The notes below the pieces were generated by a model. That model ran no database searches and was not told where the DNA came from. It saw only the letters and a list, made by a program, of their open reading frames with translations. Shown here one piece after another: positions 37,037-46,064 of a DNA stretch of 64,000 nucleotides (positions within the stretch are counted from its first letter, which is position 1; each line of letters opens with the position of its first letter). The position numbers were made by a program, and so were the translations under genes. The DNA comes from Methylomarinum vadi (GTDB lineage Bacteria > Pseudomonadota > Gammaproteobacteria > Methylococcales > Methylomonadaceae), in the NCBI RefSeq assembly GCF_000733935.1, contig NZ_JPON01000001.1, forward strand, positions 372,001 to 436,000, given 5' to 3'.

Positions 37037-38827
37037 TTACAGATCTCTCAACATTTCCAGCATCTCCCGTGCCTGGGTATGGTTTGGATTCAAGCACAGT
37101 GCCGATTCCAGGTTTTCGATCGCCTCGGAAATTTTATCGTTATTGAAATGCTCTATGGCGATAGCGTAGAAATCGTCGGCCATCGCTTTCGGGTCTTTGG
37201 TTAAGGTAATATGACAATCTTTACGGCTGATGCTCGGTTTGATTTTTATCTCTACCGGAATCGATGGCAAGGTGAGTTTCATTCCTTCGCTTAAATCCGC
37301 CTCGTCCGTGACATTGTTATTGAAGAGCGGGACCAAAATGGCCTTTTCGGGGTCTTGATAGATCTGGCTGGCAATCGAAGCAAAGCTGTCGCTTGCCTTG
37401 ACTTGATAGAGCAAAGGCCGATTTTTTCCCATATTCGTTTGAAACAACTCGATTGGCGCCTTGTTTTCCGGATTGAATAATAATGTTTGTAACAGTAATC
37501 CACGCGCGCTGTCATCATGCATATTTTTGATCGCGGCTAGATAAGATTGTTTCGAGATGTCGTTTAATTTAATGGTTAATTCCAATACCTTTCGCTTGGC
37601 TTCGGCGATGGATTGTTTCAGATTCAGCAATTCGGATTCGGCATTTTGATCGTTCGGGTTAATTTGATTCAATCTTGACAGTAGTTTGTCGCGGCGCAGT
37701 TTCCAAGCCAATAAGGCGCTGCGCCACTGATTGTTGTTTTCGAAGTGCTGCGGCGTTTGTGCGGTGATTTTGGCCAGTGGCGTTAAGGTATCGACGGGCT
37801 CTGAGGGCGCGATGTCGACCTGTTTAAAATAGTCGAGATTTTTAATGAATTGTCCGAGCGAGAAGGTGCCATAAATCATCGAGCGATTGAGTTTCAAGCT
37901 TTGTAAATAAAAGGGGTTGCCCTGTCGATTGACGGTAAAGGCTGTTTTATAGCCCTGTAATCTGAGCAAGGCCATGACGAGTGGATTGGTGTTGCCGAAT
38001 GGGTAGGCCAGCGCAGTAACGCGTTTACCCAGCTTTTCATAAATGATTTGTTTCGACTTTGTCACATCCTGGTTCACCGCCCGGATATACTCGGCAAAGG
38101 ATTCGTTGCCGTTGATGGTGCTGAGGTCTCGATGTGATTTACTGTGGCATTGAATGTCGATGATGCTGTCGGACACCATCTCCTTGAGTTGAGCCCAACT
38201 AACCGCACGGTTGCTGCCCGAATTAATGAAATCCGTCGGAATAAACAGCGAGGCATTGAAACCGAACTCCCTGAGCAGAGGGTAGGCGATTTCGTAACTG
38301 GAAATCCAACCGTCATCGAGACTGATCAGTACAGACCGCTCGGGCACTTGGCCATAATCGAGAAACTCAATCAATTGGTCCATGGTGATGACATGGTAAT
38401 TGTGTTCTTTTAAATAGTGGAGTTGTTCCCGGAAGTCTTTTGCCGAAACCGTTAATTTATTCGAGCTGGGACCACGGCTGAAGTTGTGATAGCTCAACAC
38501 CGGCACCAGTTGATAGCCGTTCGCGGTCATTCCACCGGGCCGGAAGGGTTTCAAGGGAATGATAATTTCCTGGCCGGCCAGTGCCTGTTGGACGCCGTTA
38601 AATTCTTCGATGCGCCATGCCAAATCGGCATTTCCGGTATATTGCCGCGCTAAAGACTGAAGGCTATCGCCAGTTTTCACCGTGACGAATTGAAAATCGA
38701 TCGGCTGTTCGGGTTGGGGTAAGTGTTTTGCGCATCCACTGATCAGGGCTATCAATAGAAGGATGCAATATGTGTTAACGGTACAAGCGATGCCTTTCAT
38801 ATTCTTGAGCTTACAGTGGCTATACAT
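37037..38827 (-). CDS. LysM - NodB polysaccharide deacetylase - LysM - TPR lipoprotein
   Basis: 596 residues. The signal peptide has a lipobox at C32 (LISGC). LysM 1 covers about 46-93 (VKTGDSLQSLARQY). The NodB/PgaB-like deacetylase domain covers about 105-330, with metal-site SLDDGW (D171, D172), HSKSH (H228, H232) and AYPFG. A charged helical region covers 365-460. LysM 2 is at about 475-522 (VKASDSFASIASQIY) and a TPR-like pair is at 550-592. It should bind peptidoglycan and remove N- or O-acetyl groups in the periplasm. The ATG at 38827 follows AGGAAG. It lies 38 nt after the Ser/Thr kinase gene on the same strand, in an apparent two-gene operon. Confidence 0.88.
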   Translation of the reverse strand: MYSHCKLKNMKGIACTVNTYCILLLIALISGCAKHLPQPEQPIDFQFVTVKTGDSLQSLARQYTGNADLAWRIEEFNGVQQALAGQEIIIPLKPFRPGGMTANGYQLVPVLSYHNFSRGPSSNKLTVSAKDFREQLHYLKEHNYHVITMDQLIEFLDYGQVPERSVLISLDDGWISSYEIAYPLLREFGFNASLFIPTDFINSGSNRAVSWAQLKEMVSDSIIDIQCHSKSHRDLSTINGNESFAEYIRAVNQDVTKSKQIIYEKLGKRVTALAYPFGNTNPLVMALLRLQGYKTAFTVNRQGNPFYLQSLKLNRSMIYGTFSLGQFIKNLDYFKQVDIAPSEPVDTLTPLAKITAQTPQHFENNNQWRSALLAWKLRRDKLLSRLNQINPNDQNAESELLNLKQSIAEAKRKVLELTIKLNDISKQSYLAAIKNMHDDSARGLLLQTLLFNPENKAPIELFQTNMGKNRPLLYQVKASDSFASIASQIYQDPEKAILVPLFNNNVTDEADLSEGMKLTLPSIPVEIKIKPSISRKDCHITLTKDPKAMADDFYAIAIEHFNNDKISEAIENLESALCLNPNHTQAREMLEMLRDL

Positions 38828-38865
38828 GGTTCAATGCTTCCTAATGTGCCTGGATATAGAGAGGT

Positions 38866-41800
38866 TTATTTTAATAATTCTTTTTCCAGGGCTTCCCGGA
38901 CCGTTTGAATGGGCTCTAGCGACAAGCCGAGCATGAAATATTCATTGGCAATCGATGGTTGATTGCTTTTTTTGAAATTTCGCCCCTTGAATAAACAACG
39001 TAATGCGATGAGGTTTTTAGTTTTTCTGACGAATTCCTTGCCGTTTTCGCCGCTACCATTGCCCCCGTTATTGAATCGTTCCCAGTGATTGAGCACGTCG
39101 GCTAATTGAGGAATCGCTCCAGGGGTATCCGTCAATTTGAGCAGTCTTTTTTTCAGTTGGTCAAAAACAGCGTTATTTTGCGTTAAGTAACCGGAATCGA
39201 TAGTGCGGAGTTTCAATAGCGGGTTGAAAATTGCCTGCCCCTGTAAACGGTCGGCATGAATGGCGGTTAAGCTTTCTTGAGCTAATTGCTTGAGTCTTGA
39301 ATTTTTGCTGGCGACGATGAGGTTTTCCAGGTTCGCAGTTTCTCTGTTATCGGGCAACATAGCCTGCAGTTTTGCCACTGTTTCCAAAGCCTTATCGTAC
39401 GCATCTTGTTGGATTAACGATTCGATATGTGTGCGATAAAAAGCGATGAGTTGTTTGCTCAATGGGTTGATGATCTTTTCCTGGTCGCCGTGAGAGGATG
39501 TCGTTTTAATGTCCTTGATTGCCTGCTCGATTGATTTGAGTTGGCCGCCTTCGATCGCCTGTTGCAGTTTGCGGGACAGTTTTTCTCGATTTTGGAAGGC
39601 TATCAGTTGCGCCTGTCTTTTCTCCGTTAACTGTTTGTAAGTGTTGCTATTTGAGTCCGCCGGTTTCAACGCCTTCCAGTCGTTCAATAGACGAGCGGCC
39701 AAAGCGAACTGTTCGTTATCGATGGCGGTATCGATTTTGGCAGAGTAACTTTCACCGATTGTGGGTAGAGTCAGCAAGTCATGCTCGGGTGATACCCGCG
39801 AAACGGCTTTTAGGAGGGCCTGGATATGCGTTATATTGGGCTCCTCGTGTTGCAATTCCGTCTGGTAGTCGTGCGTTAACGAGTCAAGGTATCTCGTTTC
39901 TCGTAGTTGCACGCTTTTGGCCAGCGCCTTTAGCTCGAGTACTTCGGCGCGGTTGCCGGAAAATAAGTTTATGCCATCCGTAACCAGGGACAGTGCCGGT
40001 TTGAAGTTGTTTTCCTCTAAATAGGCGGTAACCGAATCCTGGTAAAATTGCAGTAATCGCTGTTTGACCGCAGGGCGAGATAATGTCTGTTGGCGCACAA
40101 CAGTATTGGCTTGCTGCAATGTCGTTATTTGTTGTTGCAGTTGATTGTCATCGCTCGATTGTAACTTCTCGCTTAATGCCTCGATCTCCCTCGATATCAG
40201 CAGTTGTTGTTCGAGCTGGGCGCGACGCTCATTTTCCTGCGGTTCCAAGCTGCGCCACTGGTCCAGCAATTGAGTGGCAGGTTCGATTTGTCCGTTATTC
40301 AAATAAGACTGGGTCTCTTTGTCGAAGCGAGTCGTTAAGGTTGCGGACGCCGGCAAGCTAATTGTATCGTCGATTTTCCGCAGGCGCTCTTTGCTGTCGA
40401 GCAAGCATGGCGATAATTCGAGCAAAGGCCGAGAAATATCGAACAGGCATTGGCGGTATTGGCTTAATAAGGCCGCAATTGTTGTTTGGCGTTTAGGTTC
40501 GATCGAACGGGCGTGTTCCATCAGTTGTATTGAGTCGGGATATTGTTGCAAGAGCTCCTGCGATAATTGTTGCGCCCGGTCGAACTCATCGGCGGCAATC
40601 GCTTGTTCAATCAAGCCGATAAAATGTGCAATTAAATATTCTCTGACTTTTTGATTGGATAATAAAGCTTGTTTAATAGGGGGGGCTAGCTGTTCGATAA
40701 AGCGCAGAACGTCCAGCTTCTGGTAATGCGTGGCGGCTAATTTGAGTAAGGCCGACCGCAGCGCCGGATCGTTGACCAGCACCATTTGATCTTGTAGGGC
40801 AAGCATTTTGAAGTCCTCTAATCCCTCGGATTCTCCTTCGCTGATTGTCGCTTTGACGCGGTTGAAACGCCAACTGTCATAGGCTTGATAAGCAAGGTAG
40901 GGAAGCAGGATTAATGCTAACAGGGTTAATGCGCCGGCAATTATTTGCCGCAGGCGTTTTTTTTCGGCGATTATTCGGGGAGAAAACAATTCGTCATAAA
41001 ACTGTTTGGCGCTGGGGGTCCTGTCGTTACGATGGAAGCTGAGTCCATGTAAAATGGCATTGAACTCATCCCTGCTCAAGCCTTGAATGGGTTTCGGCCG
41101 CATCTTCGCGCCTTCCGCCTTCAAGGCCAAGTTCTTGTCGAATGGATGTCGGCCGGACAGCAGTTCATAAACGACGCAGGCCAAGCCATAAATATCATCG
41201 CGCGGATCGGGTTCCTCTTGTATCAACATTTCAATGCTGGCATAGGCTGTCGTCATCGCGCCCAGATTGCCGGGGTCGAAACGTGTCTTATCGCGGTCCT
41301 GGCGGCTGCTGAGCCGGGCGATGCCGAAATCGATGACTTTTCCGATACCCGTTTGCGGGTTGTAAAAAACATTGCCGGGCTTGAAATCGAGGTGGATGAT
41401 GCCTTCATGATGCGCGTAATCCAGGGCGTCGCACATCGCTTTGATGATGGGTTGCGCCTCCTTAAGAGAGATGCCTTCGGGATGATTCTTGATAAATTGT
41501 TTTAATGACAAGCCTTCGAGATACTCCATGGCGATGAAGACCTCTGATTCATCCCGGTTTAATTCGTAGGCTTTGACGATATTAGGATGAATCAGTTTTT
41601 TATAGCGGGCGAATTCCCTGACCAGGGCTTTGAGGGCGTCGGGATGGCTTCTGATTTCATGATTAATGAATTTGATCGCGGCATATTTGTCGCGTGATTC
41701 GCCAGCGTCCTGAATCAGGTCCAATGCTTTCCAGACCTCTCCCATGCCGCCGCTGCCTATTTTGAAGTCTAACTGATAAGTGCCCCTGATGATTTGACCG

Positions 41801-42189
41801 GGTTTGATGTTTTTTCTTTCCTTGCTCGCATCCCAGCGCAACAGGTCTTGTAGCAAAGAGGAAGATTGAGTGTGGTGGGCTTTACTGTCGGCGGCGGCTT
41901 GAGAATCGGATGGGGAAAAGTTCGAGTCTGTGGGGTGGGGGAAGATGCGGGTCTTTTGCTCAATTAACTTATTCAATAAAAGCCGGTTTAAATCGGGCGG
42001 TAAATTCGCTGCAGAAACCAAATCGCTTAATTCTTGACGACCGCCGTTGTTTGCTACCACGTCACTTTGCATCAGAATACTGTCCAATGCGTCAATAACT
42101 TCCTTATCCCCGATTTCCCCTTGAGCGAAGGCGGCGAGTTGCTCGGTAAAACCAGACTTTAATTCATCCCAAGAGTCCGATCCTTTCAT
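38866..42189 (-). CDS. Transmembrane Ser/Thr protein kinase of the T6SS locus (PpkA role)
   Basis: 1107 residues. A roughly 125-residue helical N-terminal region precedes the kinase domain at about 138-402. The glycine loop is GSGGMG (145-150), with K173 in AIKF. The catalytic loop HLDFKPGN (D268) lacks the usual Arg before Asp, and DFG is at 287-289. A TM segment at about 416-436 is followed by a long periplasmic region of about 670 residues made of helical, TPR-like repeats rich in Gln and Leu. In HSI-I systems PpkA phosphorylates the FHA protein; here the kinase is divergent from fha/tagH. The periplasmic part differs from the von Willebrand-type domain of P. aeruginosa PpkA, so it is a different sensor. 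Confidence 0.9.
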   Translation of the reverse strand: MKGSDSWDELKSGFTEQLAAFAQGEIGDKEVIDALDSILMQSDVVANNGGRQELSDLVSAANLPPDLNRLLLNKLIEQKTRIFPHPTDSNFSPSDSQAAADSKAHHTQSSSLLQDLLRWDASKERKNIKPGQIIRGTYQLDFKIGSGGMGEVWKALDLIQDAGESRDKYAAIKFINHEIRSHPDALKALVREFARYKKLIHPNIVKAYELNRDESEVFIAMEYLEGLSLKQFIKNHPEGISLKEAQPIIKAMCDALDYAHHEGIIHLDFKPGNVFYNPQTGIGKVIDFGIARLSSRQDRDKTRFDPGNLGAMTTAYASIEMLIQEEPDPRDDIYGLACVVYELLSGRHPFDKNLALKAEGAKMRPKPIQGLSRDEFNAILHGLSFHRNDRTPSAKQFYDELFSPRIIAEKKRLRQIIAGALTLLALILLPYLAYQAYDSWRFNRVKATISEGESEGLEDFKMLALQDQMVLVNDPALRSALLKLAATHYQKLDVLRFIEQLAPPIKQALLSNQKVREYLIAHFIGLIEQAIAADEFDRAQQLSQELLQQYPDSIQLMEHARSIEPKRQTTIAALLSQYRQCLFDISRPLLELSPCLLDSKERLRKIDDTISLPASATLTTRFDKETQSYLNNGQIEPATQLLDQWRSLEPQENERRAQLEQQLLISREIEALSEKLQSSDDNQLQQQITTLQQANTVVRQQTLSRPAVKQRLLQFYQDSVTAYLEENNFKPALSLVTDGINLFSGNRAEVLELKALAKSVQLRETRYLDSLTHDYQTELQHEEPNITHIQALLKAVSRVSPEHDLLTLPTIGESYSAKIDTAIDNEQFALAARLLNDWKALKPADSNSNTYKQLTEKRQAQLIAFQNREKLSRKLQQAIEGGQLKSIEQAIKDIKTTSSHGDQEKIINPLSKQLIAFYRTHIESLIQQDAYDKALETVAKLQAMLPDNRETANLENLIVASKNSRLKQLAQESLTAIHADRLQGQAIFNPLLKLRTIDSGYLTQNNAVFDQLKKRLLKLTDTPGAIPQLADVLNHWERFNNGGNGSGENGKEFVRKTKNLIALRCLFKGRNFKKSNQPSIANEYFMLGLSLEPIQTVREALEKELLK

Positions 42190-42615
42190 GACACCCCAAA
42201 AAAATTCTGATTAAGAAAAATTTAAAGTCCTTATTAAGCTATATTTCCTAAAGTTCAAATCAAAGAATACAACTAAACTGGTAAAAATATAAGTTGATGC
42301 AGCCTTTGACGCGATCAAAAAATGGTAGGTAAAGGTTTACCGGCTTGACTTTGGAAACGTTAATTCGTCGGCGAGGCTTTTACCTTGTTTATCCATACGG
42401 CTTGCGTTGTTTTTATAGTATTCTGACCTTAGCTGATCACAGTCTACTACAAAAGGAATGCCGACGTTAGTGACGTTAAAAACGCCCGTGGATGCATGCT
42501 TGATTTAGTTAATGGGGTTACGTTATATTGAGTTTTGCTTGAATGCCGCGTCGTCATTAGCAAAGCTCAGAAATTAATTATAAATAATAGCCCTGGGCAA
42601 GGGATGAGAGGAAAT
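42190..42615. other. Divergent regulatory region of the T6SS locus
   Basis: A 426-bp region between the kinase and fha start codons. The left 200 bp is AT-rich. No gene is supported; an in-frame extension of fha to 42535 lacks a ribosome binding site. It must hold promoters for both directions; only the rightward one can be proposed from sequence. Confidence 0.5.
42500..42528 (+). promoter_or_regulatory. Candidate sigma-70 promoter of the main T6SS operon
   Basis: TTGATT (42500-42505), a 17-nt spacer and TTATAT (42523-42528), about 88 bp before the fha/tagH ATG. Confidence 0.5.
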
Positions 42616-44142
42616 ATGAAGCTTGTTTTAAGTGTCATATCGCAGACTGGGGCGGCGATGGAGAAGATTTCTCTTGACCAGCAATCCGCGACTATTGGCC
42701 GGGCCCAGGATAACACTCTTGTTTTGGAAGACCCCAAACGCTATATTTCCAGTCATCATGCGGTAATTGATTACCGTTCTCCCGATTATTATTTAACCGA
42801 TACCAGTACCAACGGCGTCATCATTAACGATGCGACACAACCGTTAGGCAAGGGAAATAGCGTCCGATTAAACGATGGCGACCGGCTTCATGTCGGCGAT
42901 TACACCCTCTCGGTAACACTCCTCGAATCGGCCTCGGAAACGGCGGCGGAAGTTTCCCCGGGTCCGTTGTTCGATGAACAGTTTACTTTCGAAGAAGATC
43001 CTTTCGCCGAGTTAGGTAAAGATGCCGTGCAAGAGATGATTGATGAAAATCAATTAGTGCCGGAAAAGTGGCAGGGCTCGGAAGATCAATCCGATCATGT
43101 CCTGGACTTTCCTTCGTCGGACGAGACAACAGGGAAGAAAGAAAAAGAAGAAGTCGAACAACCGCCCGCTTATAAGGAAGCATTCGAACCCTTCCAAGGC
43201 AAGAGCGAGAATAAGCAAACCGAAGCCGCCGATATCTTTGCCGAAGATTGGTTTTTGGATAAGAAGGAGGAAACAAAGCCCGAAGCGCAAGATCCCTTCG
43301 CCGGAGACTGGTTGGCGGATAAAGGGGAAGACAAGAAAGCGGCCGGCAAAGAACCCCTTTCCGAGGATTTTTTTGCGGAAACTAAAACGAGCGCCGAGGA
43401 AAGTCGGCAGCAGAAGGAACCGGCAGTAACGGAGGACACTAGCGAACAAGAGGAAGCCAAGCGCCCCAGCCACCAAATACCCAGTCCTCCCAAACCTGCC
43501 GCCAAAATCGATGCCGCTTCAGCCGAGCAAGTATTCGAACAAATTGTTCAACAATTTCTATTGGGAGCGGGATTGGAAGGAACCTCTCTTCAACAAGCAC
43601 TTACGCCGGAAACTTTTTACATCGTCGGCAAAATTTTGCGGGCTTCCGTGCAGGGGACGCTGGATGTATTGATTGGCAGAGCGAAAATAAAAAATGAAAT
43701 GCATTTGGATGTGACGATGATCAGGTCCAAGCAAAACAACCCGATAAAATTTTCGGTCAGCGCCGAAGAGGCGATCAAAAAGTTGTTGGCGCCGCAAGAC
43801 AGCGGCTATCTTTCCGCGGAAGATGCCATCGAAGAAGCGTTCGATGACATTAAAGCCCATCAATATTCAGTGATAGCTGGCATGCAAACGGCGTTGCTGG
43901 AAGTGTTGAAACGCTTCGACCCGCAAAAACTTGAAAACCGTTTGCAGGAAGAAAGCCCAATCAGCGCCAGCATCCCGATCCATAAACAGGCGAAATTATG
44001 GCGCCTGTTCGAGCACCTTTATAAGGATATCGAACACGAAGCGACGGACAACTTTTACCACTTGTTCGGCCAGGCGTTTGCCGAGACCTATCAACAGCAA
44101 ATCAACCAATTGAAAAGCGCCAAAAAAGAAACTCCTTTTTAA
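42616..44142 (+). CDS. tagH: T6SS FHA domain protein (Fha/TagH)
   Basis: 508 residues from the ATG at 42616, which follows AGAGGAAAT. The FHA domain (about 1-100) has ATIGRAQDNTLVL, the phosphothreonine-binding YISSHHAVI and TSTNGVIIND. A long acidic linker (about 110-300) contains three exact 20-residue units beginning at residues 206, 226 and 246 (DIFAEDWFLD, DPFAGDWLAD, EPLSEDFFAE). The conserved C-terminal TagH domain (about 305-500) includes LQQALTPETFYIVGKILRASVQGTLDVL. In HSI-I, Fha1 is phosphorylated by PpkA and dephosphorylated by PppA to trigger assembly. It is the first gene of the rightward cluster. Confidence 0.93.
   Translation: MKLVLSVISQTGAAMEKISLDQQSATIGRAQDNTLVLEDPKRYISSHHAVIDYRSPDYYLTDTSTNGVIINDATQPLGKGNSVRLNDGDRLHVGDYTLSVTLLESASETAAEVSPGPLFDEQFTFEEDPFAELGKDAVQEMIDENQLVPEKWQGSEDQSDHVLDFPSSDETTGKKEKEEVEQPPAYKEAFEPFQGKSENKQTEAADIFAEDWFLDKKEETKPEAQDPFAGDWLADKGEDKKAAGKEPLSEDFFAETKTSAEESRQQKEPAVTEDTSEQEEAKRPSHQIPSPPKPAAKIDAASAEQVFEQIVQQFLLGAGLEGTSLQQALTPETFYIVGKILRASVQGTLDVLIGRAKIKNEMHLDVTMIRSKQNNPIKFSVSAEEAIKKLLAPQDSGYLSAEDAIEEAFDDIKAHQYSVIAGMQTALLEVLKRFDPQKLENRLQEESPISASIPIHKQAKLWRLFEHLYKDIEHEATDNFYHLFGQAFAETYQQQINQLKSAKKETPF
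43231..43410 (+). repeat. Three 60-bp tandem units in tagH
   Basis: Units start at 43231, 43291 and 43351, in frame. Encoded units begin DIFAEDWFLD, DPFAGDWLAD and EPLSEDFFAE, each followed by ten mostly Lys/Glu residues. A possible more diverged unit precedes at 43171 (YKEAFEPFQG). Similarity is clearer in protein than in DNA. Confidence 0.7.
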
Positions 44143-44166
44143 TCTATCGAGCTGGGAAGCATAATT

Positions 44167-44634
44167 ATGCAAATTTTTAAATTAAGTTTGATTTTGGCAT
44201 TTCTGATACTGCAGGGGTGTAGTTCCGAGCCGGAAAAACCGGAACCGCCGCCAACCATTATTTCGGCTAAGATTGCGGTATCGGGCAAAGCAAATCCCGA
44301 TGTCAGTGGCCGGCCGTCGCCCATCGTGATTAGGTTGTATGAGCTGAAGAGTCTCGGTAAATATGTCGAAGGCGATTTCTACGATTTATTCGAAAACTAT
44401 GATTCATCGCTAGGTTCCGATCTGCTCAGCTCCGAACAATTTCATCTCAAGCCAGGCGATATACATACCTTAAAACACGAAGTTTCGCCCGATACCCGCT
44501 TCATCGCCGTCGTCGCCGCTTATCGCGATCTCGACCGCGCCGTTTGGCGGGACTCGATCATGATACCGGCGGAAAAGACCACCGATTTATTCGTTTTTGC
44601 CGAGCCGTTAACCGTCAGTATATGGAAAAAATAA
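44167..44634 (+). CDS. tssJ: T6SS outer membrane lipoprotein TssJ
   Basis: 155 residues. Lipoprotein signal with C18 in LILQGCSSE. The mature transthyretin-like sandwich has ISAKIAVSGKANPDVSGRPSPIVIRLYEL, typical of TssJ/VasD, and ends with the family's FAEPLTVSIWKK-type strand. It anchors the TssM C-terminal domain at the outer membrane and forms the TssJLM complex with the gene products downstream. It lies 24 nt after tagH. Confidence 0.94.
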   Translation: MQIFKLSLILAFLILQGCSSEPEKPEPPPTIISAKIAVSGKANPDVSGRPSPIVIRLYELKSLGKYVEGDFYDLFENYDSSLGSDLLSSEQFHLKPGDIHTLKHEVSPDTRFIAVVAAYRDLDRAVWRDSIMIPAEKTTDLFVFAEPLTVSIWKK

Positions 44635-44718
44635 TCGTTTCCATTTTTCCAGAACGGACGGCCCACGGAAGGAGGTGTTCGTTTACCAACTTATTCGCTT
44701 ATAGTTCGAGATTCGCAT

Positions 44719-46059
44719 ATGTCATGGAATAACAAGGTCATCTGGACCGAAGGCATGTTTCTGCAGCCTTCCCATTTTCAACAACAGGATCGTAATATTC
44801 AGAATTGGATCGAATCCCGCTGTGGAGGATTGCAAGTTTATTCCTGGGGAATCACGCATTTAGCAATCGATCAGCAGCTCTTGTCGCTGGGCAAATTCGC
44901 CGTCTCAAGTTGCAAAGGGGTTTTTCCGGACGGTACGCCGTTCAATATTCCCGACCAGCATCCGTTGCCGGTGCCGTTGGACATCAAGACCGACACCAAA
45001 AACCAAATTGTCTATCTGGCGTTGCCGGTTAAGCGCAGTGCCGGCAAGGAAGTCGCTTGGGAGCAGGATCAGCTGGATGAATCGAACCGTTATCTTATGC
45101 AAGAGATTGAGATCAAGGACGTTCATTCCCAGTCAGAACAAAATAGCACGGTCATCCAAAGCGGAGAATTATGGACCCGGCTGCGTTTGTCGTCTCTGAG
45201 CCAGGATGCTTTCGTAACGATTCCAATCGCCAGAGTTCTGGAAATGAAGGTCGATAAGCAGGTCGTATTGGATCCCAATTTCATTCCCACCAGTTTGCAT
45301 TGCCAAGCCGCCGAACCCATCATGAATTTTATCGAGGAGATTTCGGGTATTTTGCATCACCGCGGCGAGGCATTGGCGCAAAGGCTGGGTTCGCCCGGCG
45401 CCGGCGGTGTGTCGGAAATCGTCGATTTTTTACTGCTGCAAATTGTGAATCGCTACGAACCTTTGTTCAATCATTGGAGCGAATTAAATCAATTTCACCC
45501 GGAACGTCTCTTCAGCGTATTGCTGCAAATGGCCGGCGAATTGGCGACGATAACCCAACCCGACCATCGCTTTAAGCCGTTTCCGGCCTATCAGCACACC
45601 GATCTGCAGCAATCCTTCGAGCCGGTAATTGCCGCCTTGCGCAAGGCCTTGAGCTGGGTATCGGAAAGCAGAGCGATACCGATTCCATTGGAAGAACATC
45701 CTCACCAAATCAGAACGGCGCTGATCAAGGATAGACAGTTATTGACGAGCGCGGAATTCGTTTTGGCGGTCGGCGCCCAATTGTCGCCCGATACCATTCG
45801 TTCCCAGCTACCCAGACAGACCACTATCGCTACGGTGGAAAAATTGCGCGACTTGGTCATGTCGCAAGTGCCGGGCATCAAATTGAACCCCATGGCGGTC
45901 GCCCCCAGGCAAATTCCTTATCACAAGGGTAAAATCTATTTCGAATTAGATAAGAATCATGCTTTATGGAAGGACCTGCAGCAAAGCGGCACTATAGCGA
46001 TGCACTTTTCCGGTGAGTATCCAGGATTGGAGCTCGAATTCTGGGCGATACGAGGATAG
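44719..46059 (+). CDS. tssK: T6SS baseplate-membrane adaptor TssK
   Basis: 446 residues of the ImpJ/VasE family. The N-terminal NKVIWTEGMFLQPSHFQQQDR is the family signature (shell domain binding TssFG). The middle is helical, and the C-terminal head (about 315-446) that contacts TssL/TssM ends with PGLELEFWAIRG. The stop overlaps the GTG preceding tssL. An 84-bp gap from tssJ shows no other gene. Confidence 0.95.
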   Translation: MSWNNKVIWTEGMFLQPSHFQQQDRNIQNWIESRCGGLQVYSWGITHLAIDQQLLSLGKFAVSSCKGVFPDGTPFNIPDQHPLPVPLDIKTDTKNQIVYLALPVKRSAGKEVAWEQDQLDESNRYLMQEIEIKDVHSQSEQNSTVIQSGELWTRLRLSSLSQDAFVTIPIARVLEMKVDKQVVLDPNFIPTSLHCQAAEPIMNFIEEISGILHHRGEALAQRLGSPGAGGVSEIVDFLLLQIVNRYEPLFNHWSELNQFHPERLFSVLLQMAGELATITQPDHRFKPFPAYQHTDLQQSFEPVIAALRKALSWVSESRAIPIPLEEHPHQIRTALIKDRQLLTSAEFVLAVGAQLSPDTIRSQLPRQTTIATVEKLRDLVMSQVPGIKLNPMAVAPRQIPYHKGKIYFELDKNHALWKDLQQSGTIAMHFSGEYPGLELEFWAIRG

Positions 46060-46064
46060 TGAAG

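Noticed and set aside
43054-43476. 140-codon minus-strand open frame inside tagH
   Set aside because: It is a shadow of the acidic repeat-rich linker and is rich in Phe/Leu/Arg as expected for the complement of Glu/Lys codons.
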